Shown here: positions 52,276 through 61,409 of the stretch, piece after piece | How positions within the stretch are numbered: the first letter of the stretch is position 1 | Layout: each line of letters begins with the position of its first letter | From: Candidatus Methanoliparum thermophilum | Lineage (GTDB): Archaea > Halobacteriota > Methanoliparia > Methanoliparales > Methanoliparaceae | Reading direction: 5' to 3' | DNA: 64,000 nt | Assembly (NCBI GenBank): GCA_004212075.1 | Contig: RXIF01000012.1 | Location: 84,745 to 148,744, forward strand | Made by a program: the position numbers and the translations under genes | Notes under the pieces: model-generated | What the model saw: only the letters and a program-made list of their open reading frames with translations | What the model was told of the DNA's origin: nothing | The model's database searches: none

Positions 52276-55248
52276 ATGATGCTTAAAGAGATTAAAGGAG
52301 GCTATAATCCGCATAATATAGAATCGGATATCGAACAATTTTGGCAAGAGAATAATATTTACAATAAAGTAAGGAAAAAAAAGACTACTCGATTATTCTT
52401 CTTTGTGGATGGACCCCCGTACACCACGGGAAAGATTCATATGGGTACCGCGTGGAACAAGATAATCAAAGATTATATACTACGCTACAAGACTATGTGC
52501 GGCTACTCAGTAATGGATAGACCTGGCTGGGATATGCATGGTCTCCCAATAGAGGTTAAAGTAGAGGAGATCTTGAACTTTAAATCTAAAAAAAATATAG
52601 AAGAGTATGGAATAGACAGATTTGTCGAGTGCTGTATAAATTTTGCAATAAAGCAGAAAGATCTCATGACTGATCAATTCAAAAGATTGGGCGTCTGGAT
52701 GGATTGGGAGAATCCTTATATCTCGATAGACCCGCATTATATTGAGACCGCCTGGTGGACCCTTAAGGAATCGTATCACAGAGGAATCCTTAAAGAGGAT
52801 GTGGGTGTAATAAATTGGTGTCCTAGATGCGAGACGGCAATCGCCGAATCAGAGGTAGAATACAAGGATGTATCGGATCCAAGTATTTACGTTCTATTTC
52901 CTATAAAAAAAGAAGATTATACATCAGGCGATAATACTTTTATACTTATCTGGACTACCACACCATGGACGATACCTGCAAATATTGCTATTGCAGTGAA
53001 TCCTGATTTAAGATACGTGGAGGTATTTGATAAAGATAAAGGGAGAAGGATAATTCTTGCAGAAAATTGTATTTCTCTCCTTGGATCAGGTAACTATGAT
53101 ATACTACGGTCATTTTCTGGCAGATGTCTGGAAGGAATAAGGTATATTCATCCGCTAACAGATTTGGTTCAAAAACAAAACGATTTTGATCATAAAGTAA
53201 TTTTAGCAGATTTTGTAACGGATGAAAACACCGGATGTGTTCATATAGCGCCCGGTCATGGAGAGGAGGATTATTCTGTTGGAAAAAAGTATGATTTACC
53301 TATTTTTTGTCCTGTGAATGAAGAAGGGATTTATACAGAAGATGCGGGAAAATATAAAGGGATTTATGTTAAAAAAGCGAACAATGAAATAATAGAAGAT
53401 TTAAGATCTAAAGGACTCCTTTTTGCAAAAGAGATGATAAACCATAGATATGGTCATTGTTGGAGATGTAAAACACCGGTTATATATTTAGCAACCAGCC
53501 AGTGGTATCTTGATATACCTGCTGTAAAAGAGATAATGCTCGAAGAGATTAAAAAAGTTAAATGGTATCCTGATTGGGCAGGATCTGAAAGATTTTATAA
53601 CTGGGTGTTAAACGCTAAAGAATGGTGTATATCAAGGCAGAGATACTGGGGTATTCCCATCCCAATATGGAGATGTAAATGTGGGCATATTGAGGTAATA
53701 GGTGGTATAAACGAGTTAAAAGGTTTGATTAACGATAAGACGGGTGTAACAAATTATTATAATAATTACGATGATCTGATCAGATTTTTACATAGACCAA
53801 ATATAGACAGGTTAAAGATGAGGTGTAAGGTATGTGGAGAGGAGATGAGCCGGGTAAAAGATGTCTTTGATGTATGGTTCGACTCTGCTATTGCTTCTTG
53901 GGCAACGTTAAACTTTCCTGCTGAGAAAGACCTATTTGAAAAAATTTGGCCGGCCGAGTTCATAACAGAAGGGCATGATCAGACCAGAGGTTGGTTTTAT
54001 TCTCAATTGGGTGCAAGCAGTATTGTATTTGGTAGATCGCCATATAAGAATGTCTTGATGCATGGTTTCGTCCTTGATGTGGAAGGAAATAAGATGTCAA
54101 AGAGCCTTAGAAACGTGGTATATCCAGAAGAGATTATAGCAAAGTATGGTACAGATGCCTTGAGATTTTATTTTTTGTCAAACACACCATGGGAGGATCT
54201 TAAGTTTAGTTGGGATGGTGTAGATTCTGCATATCGAACTTTAAACATAATATGGAACGTATATAAGTTCCCACTGCCATATATGATCCTGGATAATTTT
54301 GAACCAGATACGAGTTACGATACTGTAAAAGATCATCTAAAAGAGGAAGATCGGTGGATTCTTTCAAGATTATACAATTTGATAAAATCTATCAAAGAGT
54401 CGTTAGAATCTTACAATATACATACCACAGTCAGGCAGATAAGAAGATTCGTTGTAGATGATCTTTCTAGATGGTATATACAGATAATTCGGCCAAGAAC
54501 TTGGATAGAAGAAGAGAATATGGATAAGTTAGCAGCGTATTATACTATATTCAACGTTTTGGTAGATCTGACTAAAGTATTAGCACCTATAATTCCATAT
54601 TTAGCCGAATTTATGTATCAAAATCTCTGTTCAAAGGAGGAATCTGTTCATCTCTCTTCGTATCCTGAAGTTAAGACAGAATTTATAGACGATACGTTAG
54701 AAAGAGATATGGATATCATACGAGATATAGTAGAATCTGCAGCAACTGCTCGGAATAAATCAAAAAGAAATCTGAGATGGCCTGTAAAGAGATTGATAAT
54801 ATCATCAAATAACGAAGAACTTTTTAATGCAGTAGATCGATTGAAGGATATCCTCCTCCGCCAGACCAATTCTATGGATGTAGAGATACTTAAAAATGAG
54901 GAGGCAATAGCCGGAAATGAGATTGTATCTGTTGATTTTAGCAGAGGAAGATTGTATCTCGATCTTGAGATGACAGATGAGATTGTATCGGAAGGATATG
55001 CAAGAGAGATTATAAGACGAATACAACAGATGAGAAAAGATCTTAATTTAAATGTAGATGATTTTATAACTGTTTTTATAAATGCTGGAAAAATAGCAGA
55101 GTTAATAAAAGAGAGTGCAGATAAAATAGCAGAAGAAGTTAGAGCAGATAAAATATTATATGAAACAACGGAAGGGGCAGATTTTGTCAAAAATTGGAGG
55201 ATACAAGATAATAAGGTTGATATTGGTATAAAACGTATCGATAAGTGA
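52276..55248 (+). CDS. ileS: Isoleucyl-tRNA synthetase
   Basis: The 990-residue enzyme has HIGH as TTGKIHMGTAWNKIIKDY, WTTTPWTIPANIAIAV (editing domain), GHDQTRGWFYSQL, and KMSKS as GNKMSKSLRNVVYPEEI. Cysteine pairs CPRCET, CWRCKTP, CKCG and CKVCGEE probably bind zinc. Length is normal for archaeal IleRS. The start ATG has GGTGG about 8 bases upstream. It is followed 6 bases later by mptE. Confidence 0.97.
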   Translation: MMLKEIKGGYNPHNIESDIEQFWQENNIYNKVRKKKTTRLFFFVDGPPYTTGKIHMGTAWNKIIKDYILRYKTMCGYSVMDRPGWDMHGLPIEVKVEEILNFKSKKNIEEYGIDRFVECCINFAIKQKDLMTDQFKRLGVWMDWENPYISIDPHYIETAWWTLKESYHRGILKEDVGVINWCPRCETAIAESEVEYKDVSDPSIYVLFPIKKEDYTSGDNTFILIWTTTPWTIPANIAIAVNPDLRYVEVFDKDKGRRIILAENCISLLGSGNYDILRSFSGRCLEGIRYIHPLTDLVQKQNDFDHKVILADFVTDENTGCVHIAPGHGEEDYSVGKKYDLPIFCPVNEEGIYTEDAGKYKGIYVKKANNEIIEDLRSKGLLFAKEMINHRYGHCWRCKTPVIYLATSQWYLDIPAVKEIMLEEIKKVKWYPDWAGSERFYNWVLNAKEWCISRQRYWGIPIPIWRCKCGHIEVIGGINELKGLINDKTGVTNYYNNYDDLIRFLHRPNIDRLKMRCKVCGEEMSRVKDVFDVWFDSAIASWATLNFPAEKDLFEKIWPAEFITEGHDQTRGWFYSQLGASSIVFGRSPYKNVLMHGFVLDVEGNKMSKSLRNVVYPEEIIAKYGTDALRFYFLSNTPWEDLKFSWDGVDSAYRTLNIIWNVYKFPLPYMILDNFEPDTSYDTVKDHLKEEDRWILSRLYNLIKSIKESLESYNIHTTVRQIRRFVVDDLSRWYIQIIRPRTWIEEENMDKLAAYYTIFNVLVDLTKVLAPIIPYLAEFMYQNLCSKEESVHLSSYPEVKTEFIDDTLERDMDIIRDIVESAATARNKSKRNLRWPVKRLIISSNNEELFNAVDRLKDILLRQTNSMDVEILKNEEAIAGNEIVSVDFSRGRLYLDLEMTDEIVSEGYAREIIRRIQQMRKDLNLNVDDFITVFINAGKIAELIKESADKIAEEVRADKILYETTEGADFVKNWRIQDNKVDIGIKRIDK

Positions 55249-55254
55249 GGAAAT

Positions 55255-55890
55255 ATGAATTTTACAGAATGGGAGCCGATATATACAGAGATCATCAAAG
55301 ATTTTGGCTTTTCAAGAGATGCAGATGAGGAGAGCGCCCGACTTTTATCTACAATGTTAGATAAAAAAGAAAGTGGTATGATTTATAGACAAATAGAGCA
55401 AAAAATAGCGGCAAAAAGTGTTATTGTATGTGGAAAAGCTGCTATTTTAGTTAAAGATCTAAAAAATATCGTTTTAAAAGATAAAACGATTATAGCGGCA
55501 GATGGTGCAACATCTTTGTTATTAAATATCGATCTTTCACCAGATATCATCGTTACAGACCTGGATGGTAATATAGATGACATATTAATGGCAGAAGAGA
55601 GAGGGTCTTTGATAGTGATACATGCTCATGGAGATAACATCGATAAGATAAAAAAGTATGTTCCAAAATTCAAAAATGTGATAGGAACTACCCAATCGAG
55701 CCCTTTCGACAATATTTACAATTTTGGAGGATTTACAGATGGAGATCGTTGCGTATTTCTAGCAAAACATTTTGGAGCGAGAGAAATAATATTGGCAGGT
55801 TTTGATTTCGAGGATCAAACAGTTACAGATAGAAAGAGAAAAAAGTTAGAATGGGCAAAGAGACTATTGATCATCTTAGGAGTAGTATAG
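55255..55890 (+). CDS. mptE: 6-hydroxymethyl-7,8-dihydropterin pyrophosphokinase (archaeal)
   Basis: The 211-residue protein reads MNFTEWEPIYTEIIKDFGF, then IIAADGATSLLLNIDLSPDIIVTDLDGN, VIHAHGDNIDKIKKYVPKFKNVIGTTQS (in parts), NFGGFTDGDRCVFLAKHFGAREIILAGFDFED, the MptE/COG1634 family pattern. It activates the pterin for methanopterin synthesis; the arylamine half comes from the mptG fusion at 0.8 kb. It overlaps priL by 40 bases. Confidence 0.92.
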   Translation: MNFTEWEPIYTEIIKDFGFSRDADEESARLLSTMLDKKESGMIYRQIEQKIAAKSVIVCGKAAILVKDLKNIVLKDKTIIAADGATSLLLNIDLSPDIIVTDLDGNIDDILMAEERGSLIVIHAHGDNIDKIKKYVPKFKNVIGTTQSSPFDNIYNFGGFTDGDRCVFLAKHFGAREIILAGFDFEDQTVTDRKRKKLEWAKRLLIILGVV

Positions 55891-56888
55891 ATACAGATAT
55901 TTATACGATCTACAAATATCCGTTTTTAGACGATGCGAGAAAGTATATACGAGATAGTGGTATCTCTTTCAACGATCTACTGGAAGGCTCTATCTCGACG
56001 ATAGTTGATTGTGGAAGGAAAAGAGTAGAGGACGCATTAAATGGAAAGATTCACGAGTATGACAATCCATATCTTGAGATACTCTCTTATCCTGTAGCTA
56101 ACATTATTCTATCCTGTATAAATGATATCGGTCTAATTAAAAGGTATGCCTATTTTGAGTCCAAAAGAGTTTACGAAGAGCTTAAGAAAGAAGAAAATAA
56201 TTTTATTATAAAAATTGCGGCACAATTCGGTTTAAGACTGAAAAAAGATGGGGAAAAATATGAAACATATTTTACAGATTATTTAAACAATAGCAGAAGG
56301 ATCAACGATCAAAAATGGAGTCTTGTTAATAAAAAAATCTCTAAAGGATGGATTTCTTTAGAAAAAGAGGATTTTGTTCGTCTTATTGCCGAAAAATATA
56401 GAGAAATTATAGAGGATACGTTACCTTTGAACATAGATAAAGAGGATTGTTCAAAGATTATAAACCGCGTTGGAGATATAATAACATGCTTAAAAGAAAA
56501 AGATAACAGAGAAAAGATAAGCAAGATAGATTCAGATTGTTTTCCACCTTGTATCAAAGGGATTATTTCTAAAACAGAGAAAGGGATCAACTTATCACAT
56601 CATGAGAGGTTTAGTTTAACTACATTTCTTCATAAGATCGGTGTAAAAAAGGACGAGATAATACAACTATTTAGAAATATGCCGGATTTCGATTTTGAAA
56701 TGACAAGATATCAGGTGGATAATATAATCGGAGAGAGTAGCGGCACAACTTATAGATGCCCATCATGTTCGACGATGAAGACCTATGGGATATGTACAAC
56801 GGAGAGGAACAAAGATTGCAACAATGTGTCTAATCCGATAAAAAAATATAAAATAAATCTCGATAGAAAATATAAAGGTATAGTATAA
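55851..56888 (+). CDS. priL: DNA primase large subunit
   Basis: The 345-residue protein has helical N-terminal domain with YKYPFLDDARKYI and the conserved C-terminal [4Fe-4S] domain with CIKGIISKTEKGINLSHHERFSLTTFLHKIG (in parts) and the Cys positions in YRCPSCSTMKTYGICTTERNKDC. It pairs with PriS (not in this window) to make RNA primers. The start at ATG 55851 overlaps mptE; a start slightly downstream is also possible. Confidence 0.92.
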   Translation: MGKETIDHLRSSIDTDIYTIYKYPFLDDARKYIRDSGISFNDLLEGSISTIVDCGRKRVEDALNGKIHEYDNPYLEILSYPVANIILSCINDIGLIKRYAYFESKRVYEELKKEENNFIIKIAAQFGLRLKKDGEKYETYFTDYLNNSRRINDQKWSLVNKKISKGWISLEKEDFVRLIAEKYREIIEDTLPLNIDKEDCSKIINRVGDIITCLKEKDNREKISKIDSDCFPPCIKGIISKTEKGINLSHHERFSLTTFLHKIGVKKDEIIQLFRNMPDFDFEMTRYQVDNIIGESSGTTYRCPSCSTMKTYGICTTERNKDCNNVSNPIKKYKINLDRKYKGIV

Positions 56889-56914
56889 ATATAATAATTA
56901 ATTTAATATAAATT

Positions 56915-57760
56915 ATGAAGAGCGATGAACATATATGGGAGGTAGGAAAGGCACGAATGGTAGTAAGTAACGGGGAGGTTGTATCCGTATCCGATCCGTT
57001 AATTAAATCGTGTCCTATACATTACGCCATTATTGGAAAAGAAATGAGTAGAGAGAGCATAAAGCAGGCAATGGAGTTAAAAATAAAGGCATACGGTTTG
57101 TGCACTCCCAATCGTATCATCGAGAGTGAGGGCATAGCTCTGGGATATGGTGCATCCGAGACTTTAGCAACCGTGTTAGATAAAAGACTTATAGATTGTA
57201 GTGTCATAGTATGTGATGGTGCAGGTACTATAGTAACAGACAGACCAGAGATCGTGCAAGGGGTAGGAATGATGATGAGTGGACTGATAAAGACGTCTCC
57301 TATTCCAGCAGTGATAAAAAGATTGGAAGATAAGGGAGTTATAGTATCAAAAGATGCCGTTATAGATCAGGTGGCAGGAGTAAAAAAGGCTTTTGAGTTG
57401 GGTTATGATAAAGTAGGAGTTACGATATCGGGAGATTCTGCCAGGTCTATCATTGATATAAGAAGAACAGAGGAAGATTACGGTAGAGAGACTCTCAAGA
57501 TAATCGTCCATTCGACAGGTGTCTCCAGAGATTTAATCCCTTACATACAGATGGCAGACATCGTCACCGCTTGTGCATCAAGAACGATCCGTGAAACTAT
57601 CGGAAGAAAGGATGATACCAAGATATATGGCAGAAAGATACCCGTCTATGCTTTATCTCCGTTTGGAAAACGGATAATGGATATACAGAAAGATAAGATA
57701 TCCAAAGTCAAAGATAAACTTTTAGAAATACCAGACAATCCTCCATATCCGCTCATCTAA
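56915..57760 (+). CDS. Methanogenesis marker protein 8 (DUF2099)
   Basis: The 281-residue protein reads VGKARMVVSNGEVVSVSDPLIKSCPIHYAI, LGYGASETLATVLDKRLIDCSVIVCDGAGTIVTDRPEIVQGVGMMMSGLI (in parts), then ISGDSARSIIDIRR. I recognise it as methanogenesis marker 8, a protein of unknown biochemical role found with methyl-coenzyme M reductase-based metabolism. It lies between priL and marker 16, in one direction, with short gaps. Confidence 0.85.
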   Translation: MKSDEHIWEVGKARMVVSNGEVVSVSDPLIKSCPIHYAIIGKEMSRESIKQAMELKIKAYGLCTPNRIIESEGIALGYGASETLATVLDKRLIDCSVIVCDGAGTIVTDRPEIVQGVGMMMSGLIKTSPIPAVIKRLEDKGVIVSKDAVIDQVAGVKKAFELGYDKVGVTISGDSARSIIDIRRTEEDYGRETLKIIVHSTGVSRDLIPYIQMADIVTACASRTIRETIGRKDDTKIYGRKIPVYALSPFGKRIMDIQKDKISKVKDKLLEIPDNPPYPLI

Positions 57761-57783
57761 GGATAAGGATTAAGAGGCATCCA

Positions 57784-59058
57784 ATGAGAAGTATAGCAGA
57801 TATAAACTATAAGATTAGAAGAGGTGATGTATCGGTAATAAGCGCAGATGATCTATCCGATATGGTTCGTAATGGTGAAAAAGTAACCGTTGATGATGTG
57901 GATGTTGTAACTACTGCAACAAGAGGTTGTATGTCTGGAACGGCAGCAATTTTAAGTTTTCGTTTTTCTGATCCTGGATTGTTCAAAAAAGGTAGGATTG
58001 TAAGGTTTAATGGAATACCTGCCCTTCCAGGACCTGCACCTAATGAAAATGCTGGATTTATAGACACTATCATTTATGGTACCCAACAAAGCATATACGA
58101 TCCTTTTTATGGCGGAGGACACTTATTTAGAGATTTGATAGAGGGTAAAGAGATAAACGTAGAAGTTGAGACCCAGGATAGACGCGTATTAAAGAATAAT
58201 ATAACGATAAGAGACACAAATACTGCAAAGATTATCGGAGTTAGAAATAGTTATAAAAATTATCAAGCGTTCACCAATGGATCGAAAGGAGTTTTTAAGA
58301 CCATATTTCATCCAAAAGGATTGGAAGGACCTTACAAGGAGTGCTCGGTTGCAGGTTGTGGTGAATTAAACCCCATAGAAAACGATCCTTATCTTAATGC
58401 GATGGGGATTGGATCAAAGATATTGGTAAACGATTCTGAAGGTTTTATTATCGGTTTAGGAACAAAATCTACGATAGAAAGGCCCTCTTTGATGATCATA
58501 GCAGATATGTACTCTATGAATCCTGATAAGATAGGCGGAATATTGACGTCCGGGGGACCTGAAGTAATCAATACAATCGCGGTGCCTATCCCGATACTGA
58601 ACAACGATATCCTGGAAAATGCAAAGGTTTTAGATGAGAATATAAGACTACCTATAGTAGATATAAATAATAGACAGGAGATTGGAGTATCTACCTATAA
58701 AGACGTATGGACAGATTTAAAGGTAAATTATAACAAAAAATTATGTAATGAGTGTAGTAATTGTCTCGTTGAAGAGTATTGTCCTACCAGATCTTTTAAA
58801 AATAGATTCTTGGACGAGAGAGATTGTATCAATTGTGGATTCTGCTCGATCTTATGCGAATCTTTCGAGTGTAATCTTGGTAGTCTAAAAACCTCGATAA
58901 AATCGGAAATTCGTGATATTCCTATAACATATAGGGCATCGGACAGGTTTGGTGCAAGAAATTCATCCATACTTCTAAAGAAAAAGATTGAGGATGGTGA
59001 ATTTTATTTAACACAGTTCAATAAGCCTCGAGGGGGATTTGAACCCCCGACCTGCTGA
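57784..59058 (+). CDS. Methanogenesis marker 16 / homocysteine biosynthesis (DUF39) family with C-terminal ferredoxin domain
   Basis: The 424-residue protein reads DVDVVTTATRGCMSGTAAILSF, FNGIPALPGPAPNENAGFIDT, YGGGHLFRDLIEGKEI, and AGCGELNPIENDPYLNAMGIGSKILVND, the DUF39 pattern. Residues about 320-365 carry ferredoxin Cys motifs CNECSNCLVEEYC and CINCGFCSILC. DUF39 proteins with a partner make homocysteine from aspartate semialdehyde and sulfide. The last 11 residues (PRGGFEPPTC region) are encoded on the strand opposite tRNA-Thr, because no stop occurs earlier. Confidence 0.87.
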   Translation: MRSIADINYKIRRGDVSVISADDLSDMVRNGEKVTVDDVDVVTTATRGCMSGTAAILSFRFSDPGLFKKGRIVRFNGIPALPGPAPNENAGFIDTIIYGTQQSIYDPFYGGGHLFRDLIEGKEINVEVETQDRRVLKNNITIRDTNTAKIIGVRNSYKNYQAFTNGSKGVFKTIFHPKGLEGPYKECSVAGCGELNPIENDPYLNAMGIGSKILVNDSEGFIIGLGTKSTIERPSLMIIADMYSMNPDKIGGILTSGGPEVINTIAVPIPILNNDILENAKVLDENIRLPIVDINNRQEIGVSTYKDVWTDLKVNYNKKLCNECSNCLVEEYCPTRSFKNRFLDERDCINCGFCSILCESFECNLGSLKTSIKSEIRDIPITYRASDRFGARNSSILLKKKIEDGEFYLTQFNKPRGGFEPPTC

Positions 59059-59096
59059 TTACAAGTCAGCCGCTCTGCCAACTGAGCCACCGAGGC
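59024..59096 (-). tRNA. tRNA-Thr (UGU)
   Basis: On the minus strand: acceptor GCCTCGG/TCGAGGC, D-loop GGCTCAGTTGGCAGAGC, anticodon stem GCTGA/TCAGC with loop CTTGTAA (anticodon TGT), T-loop GGTTCAAATCC. It overlaps the 3' ends of CDSs on both strands. Confidence 0.95.
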
Positions 59097-59806
59097 TTTA
59101 ATAGTTTGATGCTCGGATCAACATCTTCTTTTTTATTCAGTTCAAGGACGATATTAGGCATACGAATCTTTGATTTTAATCTTTCTAATACAAGTTTGAA
59201 ATCTATATTACCAGATCCCAGCCTGAGATGGTCGTCGTATACTCCTTTGTTATCATGAATATGGAGATGGTCTATATCTTCGCATAAAAATTCATCCAAG
59301 TTTTTTGTAATGTTAGCATGCCCTACATCCAAACAGAATTTTAATCCATCGATCAGACGTAGTTCATCAGGTTGTGTTAATAAAAGAAACTTTAGAGGCA
59401 TATTCTCTAATGCTATGTTTACCGAGTATTCTGAAGATAACCTGCTTAGATATTGGACAGATTTTTTAAATGCTTCTATATTCTCCCCTTTTAAATGTTC
59501 TGCTGCGATCATACCTGGATGAGCTACGTATATCAAAGGGTCTTGTCCGATCGATGCATCTATACTATCTTCCATAATCTTTAAAGATGCCATCCTGATC
59601 TCATCCCGAATATTTGCTATATCCAAGCCGATAAAAGGGAGGTGGATACTGTATTTTAAATCGAACGAGTCCAATACGTTACCATATTTTTTAACGTCGT
59701 GAAACCCTTCCGATACAATCTCTACGTAATCCGTCTCTTTAGAAAGATATTCTAATGCATCTTTCAACTTATGACCAATTAAACAGAGTGAAGATACCCC
59801 TAACAT
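59066..59806 (-). CDS. Sugar phosphate isomerase/epimerase-like TIM barrel (AP endonuclease family 2)
   Basis: The 246-residue protein has YVEIVSEGFHDV, YSIHLPFIGLDIANI, IYVAHPGMIAAEHL, NIALENMPL, KFCLDVGHANI, IDHLHIHDNKGVYDDHLRLGSGNIDF, a full set of His/Glu/Asp metal ligands of this family. Substrate unknown. The last 10 residues (after LLK) and the stop lie inside the 5' part of tRNA-Thr on the same strand. Confidence 0.85.
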   Translation of the reverse strand: MLGVSSLCLIGHKLKDALEYLSKETDYVEIVSEGFHDVKKYGNVLDSFDLKYSIHLPFIGLDIANIRDEIRMASLKIMEDSIDASIGQDPLIYVAHPGMIAAEHLKGENIEAFKKSVQYLSRLSSEYSVNIALENMPLKFLLLTQPDELRLIDGLKFCLDVGHANITKNLDEFLCEDIDHLHIHDNKGVYDDHLRLGSGNIDFKLVLERLKSKIRMPNIVLELNKKEDVDPSIKLLKPRWLSWQSG

Positions 59807-59823
59807 TTTTAAATTACCTTATT

Positions 59824-61266
59824 TTATCTTTCCACATCCAAATCTTCCACACCAACAATCTTGAAGAAATTCTTTGTTATTGCCTCTTCAGATAGCTTGA
59901 TCAACGAATCTTTATCATTTACGTTGCTGAATACGCCTAATGGAATTTGTGCAGCAGCCATACCGTTACGCCCACCGGCTGAACCAAAATCCTTAAAAGC
60001 ATCTTTTAATACGTCTCCAATGTTTATTCTGACGTCTTTCGTCCGTGCAGATATATAGATAGACTCTCCATCAATTATGCCATATATCAGAGTAGTCGTG
60101 ACACCTTCCAACTTCAATAGAAAATCGGCTGCCTGGGCTAATGAGTCCCGATCTCGTATAAAACCGACGTTCGATACCAGATAACTGCCCTTTTGCACTC
60201 TGTTTCTTATAGCCTCACCTATGATATTGAGCGTTGTTGTAGATAGGACAGAACTCGATATCTGTTTTAAAAGGTCTGAATTTGCGAGAGGATAAAGATA
60301 TGCGGCTGCAGTAAGATCTGCTGGAGTTGTATTCCTTGTAAAATCTAACGTGTCCGATCGGATACCATATAATAGGGCTGTAACTATCTCTGTAGGTAAT
60401 TTTAAGTCTAAATCTTGTACTAAATGAGTCATTATTGATGCTGTCGATCCGTATTGTTCTATTAATACAAAATCAGTCTTTAAAACATTCTCTTCCTGAT
60501 GATGGTCTATTATTATATTGGATTTTATGGTAGGACTATTACTGCCAGGTACGGTATCGACGAATGCGACTGTATCGTAGATATCGATGATTGATTCGTC
60601 TATCTTCTTGAGATCTATATCCAAGAGATTTACAAAAGACCTGTTCTCCTGATGTCCTATGTTACCCCTATAAAAGATATCGCTATCGACGGATACACTC
60701 TTTGCTATGAATTTGAGCGTGATCGCGCTTGAAAGTGCGTCAGGGTCCGGATTGTCATGCACGACTATTGCCATCCTATTTTTGGTCCTTTTTATCGTCT
60801 CAAGTAGTTTTTTAGCATGTGATGCCTTTTCTAATCGTTTTAATTCGTCATAAACGAACTTAGCAACTATTTTCTGCGGAATTATAGCATTATTCGCCCC
60901 TTTCTTCTCCAACTCCTCTTTTGTCGCATCGTTTGATGCTCGGGCGAATATAATGATATTGGGATAAAATTTTCTTAGTTTCTCAGTTATTGCAATGTTG
61001 GCAGATATATCGGACGTTACAACGATAACAACGTCAGGAATTCTTATACTTTTTAAAAATTCATCGCCCAGGATATCTCCGGCTATCGCATCGAAATTTT
61101 CGTCTTTCAGCGTCTCTATCTTGGATTCGTTCTTATCTATCACAAAGAACTTTGCATTGTTATTTTTTAGCTCTTTGCAGATTGCATTGCCAAAGCTGCC
61201 GTAACCTATAACTAAATATTCTATCTCATTCTTGCCAACGTCTTCTTCATCTGTGATCTTTAACAC
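59824..61266 (-). CDS. TrkA-N (RCK) domain fused to DHH-DHHA1 phosphoesterase
   Basis: Residues about 15-140 form a Rossmann TrkA-N domain (YLVIGYGSFGNAICKEL, FFVIDKNESKIETL, FDAIAGDILGDEFLK). Residues about 165-480 are DHH and DHHA1 domains: VVHDNPDPDALSSAITL, VAFVDTVPG, NIIIDHHQE, YGIRSDTLDFTR, and DFGSAGGRNGMAAAQIPLG. DHH/DHHA1 enzymes hydrolyse nano-RNAs or cyclic dinucleotides. The nucleotide-binding N-domain suggests ligand control; the substrate is unknown. Confidence 0.88.
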   Translation of the reverse strand: MLKITDEEDVGKNEIEYLVIGYGSFGNAICKELKNNNAKFFVIDKNESKIETLKDENFDAIAGDILGDEFLKSIRIPDVVIVVTSDISANIAITEKLRKFYPNIIIFARASNDATKEELEKKGANNAIIPQKIVAKFVYDELKRLEKASHAKKLLETIKRTKNRMAIVVHDNPDPDALSSAITLKFIAKSVSVDSDIFYRGNIGHQENRSFVNLLDIDLKKIDESIIDIYDTVAFVDTVPGSNSPTIKSNIIIDHHQEENVLKTDFVLIEQYGSTASIMTHLVQDLDLKLPTEIVTALLYGIRSDTLDFTRNTTPADLTAAAYLYPLANSDLLKQISSSVLSTTTLNIIGEAIRNRVQKGSYLVSNVGFIRDRDSLAQAADFLLKLEGVTTTLIYGIIDGESIYISARTKDVRINIGDVLKDAFKDFGSAGGRNGMAAAQIPLGVFSNVNDKDSLIKLSEEAITKNFFKIVGVEDLDVER

Positions 61267-61409
61267 CTTTTAAAATTTTTTTGATTTAGATATATATCTT
61301 TCTATTATCATAGTTATAAAGATCGTTCAGAAAAGTTTAAAAAAAAAAGATAAAACTGATAAAAAAATAAAATTAAACTTTTGTAATTTTTAATAACCTT
61401 ATTACCTGC

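Noticed and set aside
54648..55298. 216-residue minus-strand frame over the ileS 3' end
   Set aside because: It is antisense to conserved ileS sequence and shows only the low-complexity Ser/Ile pattern of a shadow frame.
59036..59058. Marker 16 C-terminal PRGGFEPPTC as a family motif
   Set aside because: It is the known translation artefact of tRNA antisense sequence; treated as overlap, not as a functional motif.
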